A stretch of 64,000 nt of DNA from NCBI GenBank assembly GCA_021292105.1, contig CM037874.1, positions 27,163,083 to 27,227,082 of the forward strand. The letters are read 5' to 3'. Below, in pieces: positions 49,953 through 54,872 of this stretch (positions are counted from its first letter, which is position 1; each line of letters begins with the position of its first letter). This DNA is from Anadara kagoshimensis (lineage: Eukaryota; Mollusca; Bivalvia; Arcoida; Arcidae). The notes beneath the pieces are model-generated. The model did not search any database. It was given only the letters and a program-made list of their open reading frames with translations, and was not told where the DNA came from. The position numbers and the translations under genes are program-made.

Positions 49953-52038
49953 TTTCACGATTCTTTATAAGTAAATGAGCTGTTACACAAATCTTGAATA
50001 ACAATCGGGGTATTTTGTAGGTTCCCCGTACCATGGTCTTCACTAATGCGATGTTAAAAAATATCACAAGATTTGACAAAAATGGTGTTTCCGCCACTAG
50101 TTATCGGCATGTGTGCTATTTTCGTGTATTTTTGGTATGGGGATAATTTCGGGTTTTCAAGTTTTCTGTTTATTTTCTGGAAAGTGTGAGAATCGGTCCA
50201 TTTCAAGTAGAAACGATCAACAAAGAGTGCAAAAATCACTGCATTTGTGTCGATATTTGCTGTATCAATGCTATTAGTGAAATGTTCAACTGTTAATGGT
50301 GTAAAAATTTGAAAGTAGCCAAGTACTAAAAATGTCATATTATTTCGTAAAGAATTAATTGTTCAGCCTCCTATAAAATCTACATGTACCTTCTCTTAGA
50401 TCACATCTCAAACGTAATTTATGTTCGCGGTGTACTAATTTTTGCTTATTTCGGGGGCGTTTGTTTTGCGCCAAAATTAATACAAAGCGAAAATTATATT
50501 TTACCTTTTATGCTATAGAGCATATTTCAAAAACGCGAAAATTTAACTACGCAGATATGTCTAAATACCCTATACCGCGAAAATAAATACATGCGAAATT
50601 AAATATTTACAGTATTTCAATACAAAGGTAAAGGTTTTTTTTTTTTAGAACTCCACAAATTTTGATGCTCTTGGCAGTCAATATTACTGGCATCGATGTG
50701 TAAATGTGCACGGCGAAAATCATTTTTCGGGGCTAATTTTTATTGTAAAAAACTTCAAAAATAAAATGTAGCACTTTTGTTGACCGAGATCCTAAGTTAT
50801 AACTAAATAAAATGAGTTTCTCTAAAGGCTCTACGAAAAACAAGTAACAAAATTTATAATACTGGTATAACACAAGAACCTTTGCTTTAATTATATTGAC
50901 CAAAACATTTATCATCTCCGGTTTCATTGGAGGTGTTCATTTATTCTGTTATGATGTCGTTTTCTATATGGCAAAACGTGCCTTTAACAGCCAATGACTA
51001 CACGCCCCTTGCATTATAATCTCAATGGCATTATAAAAGATAAAATAAAATTTGTAGACCGAATCGTTTTCTGAACACCATCGATATATACCATGGCCAG
51101 TTGTCGGTTAGAGAGAGAGGGGTGTGACATTTTGTCCCGCGTCTGTCCGTAGTCGATACTTCTATTCTCATCTGTTATCTTGTTCCTTATTTCGTTACCT
51201 GTAGCATGTCCCAGGTTGCTATGGCATTGCCACAAGTACGCGCAATTCAAAATACATGTAAGTACAAATACACGTCTAAACTTCAAGTTCAAGAGTGATA
51301 AATAAAACTATATTTAATTTTGAATAACTACAATAGATACATTTGTAAATCAGCCTTATGATACACATTACGTATTCCTCCCTCGTTCATTTTATTACAG
51401 TTCATCTAAAGCCACACACAAAATAAAGATTTAAAATAACATCATAATGAGAAACAAATTACATTCCGTTTTCTTGTAATCTTTATCTTTCTCGATCAAT
51501 TGAACTTTATTTGAGAGTATACTAACCTTGTGTCATAACAGAAAGTCAAAGTTTACAAATGTGACTACACTTACGGTGCCTTTATTTAATATTTTCTTCA
51601 TAAAAACAGACATATAAAATTTTTAAACTCATTGATCGAGACCTCTAAATAACAAGGTGTTATTAGTTTTTTGCAATTTTATTAACTCAAAATATTTATA
51701 TGTGTATGATACTTACATGTCGAGGAGAAATTTTTATACAACCTTTTTTTAATTTCGAGAAAATGAAACCATCTTAAGAGTCGCTAGATTAATTGCCATT
51801 TTTTCAATAAATTCGGATTACGGTGCATATTTTCATTATTGACCAGAATTGAGGACACCTACAGTGTAGAAACAGTACTCAATGCACCCAATTTTCGGGA
51901 AATGATTCAATATATAAAAAAACTCTCAACATTAAATGATTCTAGTGTCAAATGATTAAAATTTAACCACAAACTACAATTTTAATTCCATAGCAGTAAA
52001 ACACGTCCCTGAGGAGAGAGAGAGAGGAGAGAGAGAGA

Positions 52039-52086
<48 letters not shown>

Positions 52087-52492
52087 GGAGTGTCTTGAAG
52101 AAAACCACCGAAATTCGGCATGTAAATTGAAGAACTTTCTCATATTAGAATCTTTTTTGACTGGACAGTGAGATGAGAGGCTGTGATCAGTAAGCGCGTT
52201 TTGTACCAATCTGCCACCGAGGCCCAGAGAGAGAGAGAGAGAGAGTTGAAGAAACCAGTAAATAAAATTTTAATTTCATAGAGATAAAACACATCCCTAA
52301 GAGAGGGGGGAAACCGGAGTGTCTTGAAAAATCTCCTTGAGTGGGCAATGAGATGAGAGGCTTTGATCCGTAAGGCCTCCGAGGCCTAGAGAGAGAGAGG
52401 GGGGGAGGGGTGGATTTACGCTTACTATACAAGTTGTTCCTGAGCTTGAAGAGGTTGTTGGTTTAATCACTGGTTTGTTCTTTTACTTATGT

Positions 52493-52529
<37 letters not shown>

Positions 52530-52984
52530 TGATGGACCAGTGACGCACAAGTAATTATGTTATCTAAATAGTTTATTATTCTATTGGAGATGTCCATCTA
52601 ATTGGTCATTATGAAAGCTTCAATAAGCACACGCCTTTGCATATGACTAGACATCCCATATGACAACATGCAGAAGTATAGCTGTAAATATGTTATCGAA
52701 ATGTTCACTGGCTTATTATTACGTATTTAGTAATTTGTATCTTGCAAATATAATATTTTGCATTGTAAATATGTACATGTGTACTTAAGTGAGGACGAAA
52801 CGTTCCGTAGACATTTCGTACGGAAGTAACTCTGGTATAGTGAGTGACCTAGATACAAGTAAAAAGGCAAGTAAAACAAAAGTGCACATGTCATATGAAT
52901 GCTTGCTTCAGTCTAAAACAAGTGTGGACGGTACTGGTCTAGACGTATTTATAGACAGATGTTCTCTCTCTCGCGCGCGCGCTT

Positions 52985-53037
<53 letters not shown>

Positions 53038-53215
53038 TTTAATATTTAAATACGATTAAGATTTAACCAAAGAGGAACAACTCGCACGTATCCCTTTAAA
53101 ATACCAGTCCACATATTGCTCACGATATGTGTTATACATCTTTTTTTTTAAATATTTATTTTTTTAACATATTATTCAGTAAAAATTATACATGACACGT
53201 ATATTGTATTCCAAA

Positions 53216-53249
<34 letters not shown>

Positions 53250-53819
53250 TGATGTATGCTTTTATTTTGCGTTGCATGCTACAATTTCGAAAATTAAGAA
53301 AACCATGACGCGAGCACTTGTTAGTTTAAACAATATTTATTTGAAAATCAAATCAATAACATAATGAAACAATTTAACAAATCAGGATCCTGGAACAAGA
53401 GTAAAACTCTTATATTAACCAGTTTCCTGTGCATCTATAATATAATATAACAATTTATACAACATGGCATTATATACAAGCAATTAAGTAAAGCATTCTG
53501 TAGAACATTATGAATGAGAGAGAGAGAGAGAGAGATACACATAAAACAATGGAGTATGAATAGTTTTCAGTGAAATCGAGCACTTGTTCTTATTAGCAAG
53601 AATTTACTGAGCAGTACTCGACTACTTCTTGAAAAATAAATATACCCCAAAAAATATACAATAAAACGGTTCAATTATTAAAAAATATGACTTACCAAGC
53701 TGGAATGGTTCATAGATGATGTTGATGCTGTCATTAATATCAGTATGTGGATAATATCTATGTAGTAACAGAACAATTACCCAGGGGAGATACAACCCTA
53801 AAACCGACTTCATCTCCAT
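27773..53819 (-). CDS. Extracellular alpha carbonic anhydrase with four candidate alternative first exons
   Basis: Body exons 2-7 are 35276-35076, 33705-33557, 32838-32746, 31517-31445, 28778-28615 and 28003-27773. All have canonical sites and matching phases. The enzyme hydrates CO2. Visible family residues are GPDRWYLDFPKCAGTHQSPI, the proton-shuttle context NNGH, two zinc His in QFHFHWG, Glu and the third zinc His in MEMHIVHYLD, and SLTTPPC with the active-site Thr. The Cys in FPKC and TTPPC are the pair that forms the disulphide of secreted forms. The C-terminus has LSDDFRPPQPIND, then a tail with a hydrophobic stretch (LTIVPLLVSSLYSIY) that could be a GPI signal. Upstream, four signal-peptide exons (38678-38603, 42195-42114, 49022-48938, 53819-53696) all end with one extra G and can join exon 2 as Gly-Asn-Glu-Trp. 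With the 42.1-kb leader the protein is 330 residues. Confidence 0.93.
28420..28515. repeat. Small imperfect hairpin element
   Basis: GCAGTGCTTTT..AATAATAC faces GTATTATT..AAAAGTAGC. It is similar in style to the elements at 39775, 40995 and 54000. It lies in carbonic anhydrase intron 6. Confidence 0.45.
28615..28778 (-). CDS. Carbonic anhydrase exon 6
   Basis: Acceptor TTTTACTTGTAG, donor CAG|GTGAGA. Encodes IPDVSSLDHYYRYDGSLTTP and the PCFESVVWTVF core with active-site Thr and disulphide Cys. Confidence 0.97.
29128..31300. repeat. 67-bp minisatellite, about 32 copies, inside carbonic anhydrase intron 5
   Basis: The monomer carries GGCAACAAAGTTTGGTATGT, CCTTATGCTTTCGGGAATGT and AGTTGCCACCAAAATATTAA. 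At each junction GTTGCCAC and GTGGCAAC can pair across CAAAATATTAA. Copies with a 'GGCACCAAGG' variant recur about 670 and 600 bp apart, showing a higher-order unit of 9-10 monomers. Since 67 is not a multiple of three, frames are open only for two monomers, so coding is unlikely. Confidence 0.97.
31445..31517 (-). CDS. Carbonic anhydrase exon 5
   Basis: Acceptor ATTTATTTGTAG, donor AAAG|GTAAAC; phase 0 to 1. Encodes IGSEEYHNDHFNEIISHFDE. A short exon of the kind found in this part of animal alpha carbonic anhydrases. Confidence 0.93.
31591..31905 (-). mobile_element. tRNA-derived SINE
   Basis: On the minus strand the tail (AAATAATCTT with TATAAGTG) is at the left and the diverged tRNA head at the right. 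Body blocks GTGCCACGCTGACCGTGATA and CAAGCACTCGGCA (complement) are shared with copies at 56053, 56579 and 59975. Confidence 0.75.
32440..32690 (-). mobile_element. tRNA-derived SINE, truncated and diverged
   Basis: AAATATTTCACTTATATCGA at the left matches the SINE tail in reverse. The body resemblance fades after about 32690, just before exon 4. Confidence 0.6.
32746..32838 (-). CDS. Carbonic anhydrase exon 4
   Basis: Acceptor TTGTTATTTTAG, donor GAG|GTAAGG; 31 codons, phase 0. Starts MHIVHYLDIYGN: the first His is the third zinc ligand. Continues EHGLMVLAFMFE, a core beta-strand. Confidence 0.97.
33325..33450 (+). repeat. SINE tail fragment
   Basis: TTTCCTCCACCATCCCTGAA and ACAAGTGAAATATTCTTGAC followed by GGGGCGTAAAACC match the tails of the SINEs here. 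No tRNA head is present. Similar tail-only pieces are at about 19620-19725 and 54130-54275. Confidence 0.6.
33557..33705 (-). CDS. Carbonic anhydrase exon 3
   Basis: Acceptor TTTATGTTACAG, donor GAG|GTAAGA. Encodes LPGRYRAQQFHFHWGSIDRR (two zinc His) and GSEHDFNGVHYPME. The last Glu and exon 4 Met-His rebuild the E-x-H-x-V-H motif. Confidence 0.98.
33843..34095 (-). repeat. Interspersed repeat family A, copy
   Basis: Blocks GCCATCATCACAGTATTG, GTAGATAGCTAAACAGGAGG and GGTTTACTTTGCTTTGGG; lies in carbonic anhydrase intron 2. Confidence 0.75.
34200..34600. repeat. CRE-bearing repeat module related to 8400-9050
   Basis: The TGCGTTTTCCTTC..AACATGA..GAAGCCA start and the CCCGTGTATTATTCGACGAT / ACGGGTAATTGTTGATTATT end are shared with 8390-8530 and 8940-9050. 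TGACGTCA lies near 34309. Confidence 0.55.
35076..35276 (-). CDS. Carbonic anhydrase exon 2 (start of catalytic domain)
   Basis: Acceptor TTTTATTTTCAG, donor ACAG|GTACTT; starts and ends in phase 1. Encodes NEWDYEGEHGPDRWYLDFP, KCAGTHQSPISIRTNQ and LTNNGHT. It needs an upstream exon ending in one base; a G gives Gly before Asn. Confidence 0.98.
35514..35666 (+). pseudogene. Non-LTR retrotransposon ORF2 C-terminal fragment
   Basis: The open frame CHPRNTWRRNLQSEMDREGY then WQDLVRLAQNRTRWRSVV, with a stop at 35664, is the conserved C-terminal tail of RTE-like LINE polymerases. It is followed by TAAGTAAGTAAGT, a typical short-repeat 3' end. It is truncated 5' and lies in the intron upstream of carbonic anhydrase exon 2. 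Confidence 0.75.
35938..36030. repeat. Small hairpin
   Basis: CATAGCGCAATATATCTCGA..TACACATTA faces TAATGTGTATTCGAAATC..ATTGCGC. No TSD was identified. Confidence 0.55.
36031..37670. other. No gene seen; intronic AT-rich sequence
   Basis: This is part of the long intron between exon 2 and the first leader exon. Short frames on both strands (for example 36309-36563) show no family motif. Confidence 0.5.
37675..37951. mobile_element. MITE family R copy
   Basis: TACTGTACATC on the left, GATTTACAGTA on the right, with GCGAAAATAA motifs inside. The resulting minus-strand open frame is a by-product. Confidence 0.75.
38409..38571. repeat. Large near-perfect hairpin
   Basis: GGACTTTTTAGTGGTTGTAT..ATTCACCGGAAAAATAAA faces TTTATTTTTCCGGTGAATAT..ATACAACCACTAAAAAGTCC. 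The apex is CCTCGGCTGTCGCCTCG. The surrounding module (37960-38280) has several ACGTCAT/GACGTTA motifs. It ends about 30 bp from the 38.6-kb leader exon donor. Confidence 0.9.
38603..38678 (-). CDS. Carbonic anhydrase alternative first exon a (signal peptide)
   Basis: ATG at 38678, then MITPDRFGALAFLSAFLVNL followed by SNASL, and donor TTGG|GTAAGA, ending in phase 1 with G. The hydrophobic core GALAFLSAFLV and the small residues before the junction (SNAS) make a good cleavable signal peptide. It joins exon 2 in frame as SLG-NEWDYEG. It is the leader exon closest to the body and has the best TATA box. Confidence 0.8.
38739..38746 (-). promoter_or_regulatory. TATA box for leader exon a
   Basis: TATATAAA on the minus strand, 61-68 bp upstream of the ATG at 38678, within ATGGTATATAA. 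The same 11 bases precede leader exon b. Confidence 0.6.
39775..39842. repeat. Small hairpin element
   Basis: GTCATGTGCGGTTTTTGAAT faces ATTCAAAAACAGCACATGAC. Same style as 40995 and 54000. Confidence 0.6.
39940..40400 (+). mobile_element. LINE 3' end fragment with zinc-knuckle-like motif
   Basis: The 82-codon frame (39953-40201) has FRTSNHRLPIETGRW and RLCSLCRDEIGDEYHYLLKC, the C-x2-C-x8-H-x4-C motif seen downstream of reverse transcriptase in several non-LTR elements. The 3' end AATAAAGAACTTGAACTTGA is a typical LINE tail. It is 5' truncated and has no catalytic domain. Confidence 0.75.
40995..41110. repeat. Small hairpin element, ATGGTATATGGCA type
   Basis: TGCCATATACCATTTTGAAT recurs inverted at ATGGTATATGGCA, and internally as TGACATATACCATTGTTGAA. 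Confidence 0.6.
41650..41687. repeat. Poly-T tract
   Basis: An uninterrupted T run of about 38 bases. Confidence 0.95.
41797..42000. mobile_element. Palindromic MITE family P relative with perfect internal hairpin
   Basis: The left end CCAGTTTCAGAGTCATTCCT belongs to family P. The rest (41852-42000) is a hairpin with arms of about 65-70 bp from ATAGACGCATTTAAG to CTTAAATGCGTCTAT, apex TTTAAATCGGATTTAAA. It lies about 110 bp downstream of leader exon b. Confidence 0.8.
42114..42195 (-). CDS. Carbonic anhydrase alternative first exon b (signal peptide)
   Basis: ATG at 42195, MIISIIIVLEVVGLTFAGT then ITKKPENH, donor CACG|GTAAGT, phase 1. The core IISIIIVLEVVGLTF and the small residues AGT fit a signal peptide with cleavage near Ala/Gly. 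The mature leader would add a short basic-polar stretch before NEWDY. Confidence 0.85.
42276..42283 (-). promoter_or_regulatory. TATA-like box for leader exon b
   Basis: TATATAAT on the minus strand, 81-88 bp upstream of the ATG at 42195, in the context ATGGTATATAATG. Confidence 0.5.
42290..43360. other. No gene seen; intronic sequence
   Basis: AT-rich sequence without supported exons on either strand; upstream region of leader exon b. Confidence 0.5.
43361..43720. repeat. Tandem repeat of about 120 bp x 3
   Basis: The block CACATGAATTTGTGAATACA..CCTTGACACTTAAAA..CTTTCAAGCATTGGTCAATT..CACTTCAATGGKCAGTTTGA repeats three times. Confidence 0.85.
44100..44760. repeat. Degenerate 30-bp minisatellite, His-rich on the minus strand
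   Basis: Units such as CCATGCTTGTGGTTCATACT recur every 30 bp or multiples. Being a multiple of three, the array keeps frames open on both strands. The minus strand reads decapeptides like HKHGANSMSH and HQHGANSVDH over 44477-44815 and 44163-44375. No signal peptide or clear splice link is seen. Confidence 0.85.
45395..45633 (+). repeat. 45-bp tandem repeat x 3 with open frame
   Basis: TACGTGATTTTTGGAAGTCT..CTATGGCAATTCCGGTCATA repeats almost exactly three times, with a fourth diverged unit. From an ATG at about 45403 the frame encodes a hydrophobic 15-residue repeat (VIFGSLAMAIPVIVY) and ends GGKPTAFYTRLHEIWRFDTR with a stop near 45633. A splice-acceptor-like TTTTTACAG lies just upstream. 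Product unknown; it may be a chance open repeat. Confidence 0.55.
45900..46190 (-). repeat. Interspersed repeat family A, copy
   Basis: GTGCCATAGTTCTATGTTCC, GTGTAGCTAGCT and AGGATCACCCGGTCTCACTT blocks. Confidence 0.7.
46848..47130 (+). repeat. Interspersed repeat family A, copy (plus 46480-46560 fragment)
   Basis: Plus-oriented copy from AAAAACAAACATACTAATCC through TTTAGCTAGCTACACCC to CAATACTGTGATGACGCCC. It carries the frame NHGHRDIKFINNTVMTPIK, matching the frame at 5159-5386. Confidence 0.75.
47663..47890. mobile_element. Palindromic MITE family P, copy
   Basis: GGCCCCAGTTTCACAATCAT on the left, TTAAGGAATGATTGCGAATC on the right. Confidence 0.75.
47900..48900. other. No gene seen; intronic sequence
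   Basis: No exon is supported. Near 48770-48870 a short internal duplication is visible (CATGAAATTCARATATYATG CATTCATTTT twice). Confidence 0.5.
48938..49022 (-). CDS. Carbonic anhydrase alternative first exon c (signal peptide)
   Basis: ATG at 49022, MGIWVKKGSAIQFVLCIHLF then PRLVFGSA, donor GCAG|GTAAGT, phase 1. A basic n-region (KK), hydrophobic core and VFGSA before the junction fit a signal peptide cleaved right at the exon border. It joins exon 2 as GSAG-NEWDY. Confidence 0.82.
49024..49029 (-). promoter_or_regulatory. Minimal start-stop upstream ORF (ATGTAA)
   Basis: On the minus strand ATG-TAA ends one base before the leader exon c start codon (ATGTAAGATG). If transcribed it could reduce initiation at the downstream ATG. 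Confidence 0.4.
49073..49080 (-). promoter_or_regulatory. TATA box for leader exon c
   Basis: TATATAAG on the minus strand, 51-58 bp upstream of the ATG at 49022: a consensus-quality match implying a short 5' UTR. Confidence 0.6.
49354..49560. mobile_element. MITE family Q, well-preserved copy
   Basis: GACCTGTCGAAAGTTTAACA on the left and TGTTAAACTTTCGACAGGTC on the right. Confidence 0.85.
49876..49951. repeat. (ATT)n microsatellite
   Basis: Imperfect ATT/ATC run. Confidence 0.95.
50054..50338 (-). CDS. Unassigned 94-codon open frame, doubtful
   Basis: ATG to TAA frame with mixed composition (NSIDTANIDTNAVIFALF, LKWTDSHTFQKINRKL). No family was recognised and no splice link, promoter or paralogue was seen in the window. 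It lies inside a carbonic anhydrase intron and could be a chance frame or a repeat fragment. Confidence 0.15.
   Translation of the reverse strand: MTFLVLGYFQIFTPLTVEHFTNSIDTANIDTNAVIFALFVDRFYLKWTDSHTFQKINRKLENPKLSPYQKYTKIAHMPITSGGNTIFVKSCDIF
50400..50616. mobile_element. MITE family R, truncated copy
   Basis: TTCGCG and GCGAAAATAAATACATGCGA motifs, right end ATATTTACAGTA; the left end is degraded. Confidence 0.55.
51195..51292 (-). pseudogene. Possible degenerate leader exon of the carbonic anhydrase gene
   Basis: The frame reads KFRRVFVLTCILNCAYLWQC then HSNLGHAT and ends at ACAG|GTAACG in phase 1, like the four leader exons. It lacks an in-frame ATG, and a stop lies upstream. It could be a dead leader, use a TTG start, or be a coincidence. 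Confidence 0.3.
51300..51980. other. No gene seen; intronic AT-rich sequence
   Basis: No supported exon; only short frames. Confidence 0.5.
52011..52410. repeat. GA-rich microsatellites with duplicated flanks
   Basis: GA runs at 52011-52081, 52225-52244 and 52388-52400. The AAACCGGAGTGTCTTGAA and AGATGAGAGGCT blocks occur twice, showing a local duplication of about 230 bp. Confidence 0.85.
52495..52524. repeat. (TA)n microsatellite
   Basis: Pure TA run. Confidence 0.9.
52986..53032. repeat. (CT)n microsatellite
   Basis: CT run preceded by CGCGCGCGC. The plus-strand frame ending in Ser-Leu repeats is a by-product. Confidence 0.95.
53216..53248. repeat. (ATT)n microsatellite
   Basis: Pure ATT run; a short GA run follows at 53516-53534. 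Confidence 0.9.
53696..53819 (-). CDS. Carbonic anhydrase alternative first exon d (signal peptide, longest)
   Basis: ATG at 53819, MEMKSVLGLYLPWVIVLLLH then RYYPHTDINDSIN and IIYEPFQL, donor CTTG|GTAAGT, phase 1. The core VLGLYLPWVIVLLL is strongly hydrophobic. About 20 polar residues follow, so this isoform would have a longer mature N-terminus. An AAATATAC box at about 53898-53906 is a weak TATA candidate. It would need to splice over 18 kb to exon 2. Confidence 0.72.
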
Positions 53820-53999
53820 CTTGAGCACTATTAAACTGGAAAAAACATTCCTAGGATTGACCGTCCCGGATTAACATATCATTTGTTCATAGATTAGTAT
53901 ATTTTTGGCGCGAAAGGAAAGTAGTATTGTACCCAGTAATAGACATGTAAAATGTTCCAAAAGTTGATATCGGTACCCTATTTAGGGCTTAGTGGCAAT

Positions 54000-54060
54000 G
54001 TCATATACCTTTTTTTTAATTTAATCATAAAATACATTCAAAAAATGGTATATGACAGCA
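54000..54060. repeat. Small hairpin element
   Basis: TGTCATATACCTTTTTTTTA faces AAAAATGGTATATGACA, as at 40995. Confidence 0.6.
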
Positions 54061-54444
54061 ACGAGTGGTCTAAACCGCGCAATTACTGTAACAGGCTTCC
54101 ATTTAATCGCCTAGTTTCGAAACCCACTCCGAGCATATCTTGGTATAAGAAAATTTTCGGTTCGCTTACCGAAGGTGGGTGGTTTTTTCCGAACACTTCA
54201 ATTTTCCTCCACCATTTCAAAAATTTGCCTTGATATACTTCAAAGAATCTTGACTGGGACGTTAAACACTATTAGTCCACTCCACCTCTCCAACAGTATA
54301 TTTTAGCTCTAGAATTCAATTTCAAATCATTAAATTAAAAACTGGAATAAGTTACTTTTTTGTTTCAATTTCATCTTTTTTATAATACATGTTTCGTGTT
54401 TGCTTGAAACTTTATAGAAATGTAGATATACCGGATAGATCGTG

Positions 54445-54447
<3 letters not shown>

Positions 54448-54528
<81 letters not shown>

Positions 54529-54529
54529 T
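54448..54529. repeat. (TA)n(GA)n microsatellite
   Basis: TA run then GA run, about 90 bp before the CENP-V-like start codon. Confidence 0.9.
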
Positions 54530-54619
54530 TTTGAATTTAAAATATGAGGTTATATTTAAGAAATGTCACCAGTAAAGTTAGAACATATTTATTGTAATTT
54601 CATATTGTATCTTGACAGA

Positions 54620-54721
54620 ATGGCGGAATCAGGAGACATGGTGAAACACTCTGGAGGTTGTCATTGTGGTTCTGTACGATTTGAAGTTATGGCACCTACA
54701 TCTCCAAGTGTACGATTGCAA
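54620..54721 (+). CDS. CENP-V-like exon 1 with 2-base frame break
   Basis: ATG at 54620 is preceded by an acceptor. MAESGDMVKHSGGCHCGSVR holds the first C-x-C zinc motif. Donor CAA|GTAAGA. The break lies in TCTCC at about 54699-54705. Confidence 0.8.
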
Positions 54722-54824
54722 GTAAGAACATATGATAAAGTTGTTTGGTGGTTAGAAAGAAAAAAAAATTGTAGACTTGCGATACAAGGTTATGACATTA
54801 TGTGGCCGGGCTAAAATATGTCCT

Positions 54825-54872
<48 letters not shown>

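Noticed and set aside
50733-50927. Another leader exon (start MKPEMINVLVNIIKAKVL)
   Set aside because: No usable GT donor in the right phase after the hydrophobic stretch.
52187-52432. Ser/Leu-rich minus-strand frames near 52 kb
   Set aside because: By-products of GA/CT microsatellites.
52789-53049. Possible exon (start MRTKRSVDISYGSNSG)
   Set aside because: It runs into a CT microsatellite, has no acceptor or donor of quality, and no family was recognised.
42290-53690. A second carbonic anhydrase gene behind the distal leader exons
   Set aside because: No HFHWG, third-His or TTPP exon was found between 42 and 54 kb on the minus strand, so the leaders are better read as belonging to the single body at 27.8-35.3 kb.
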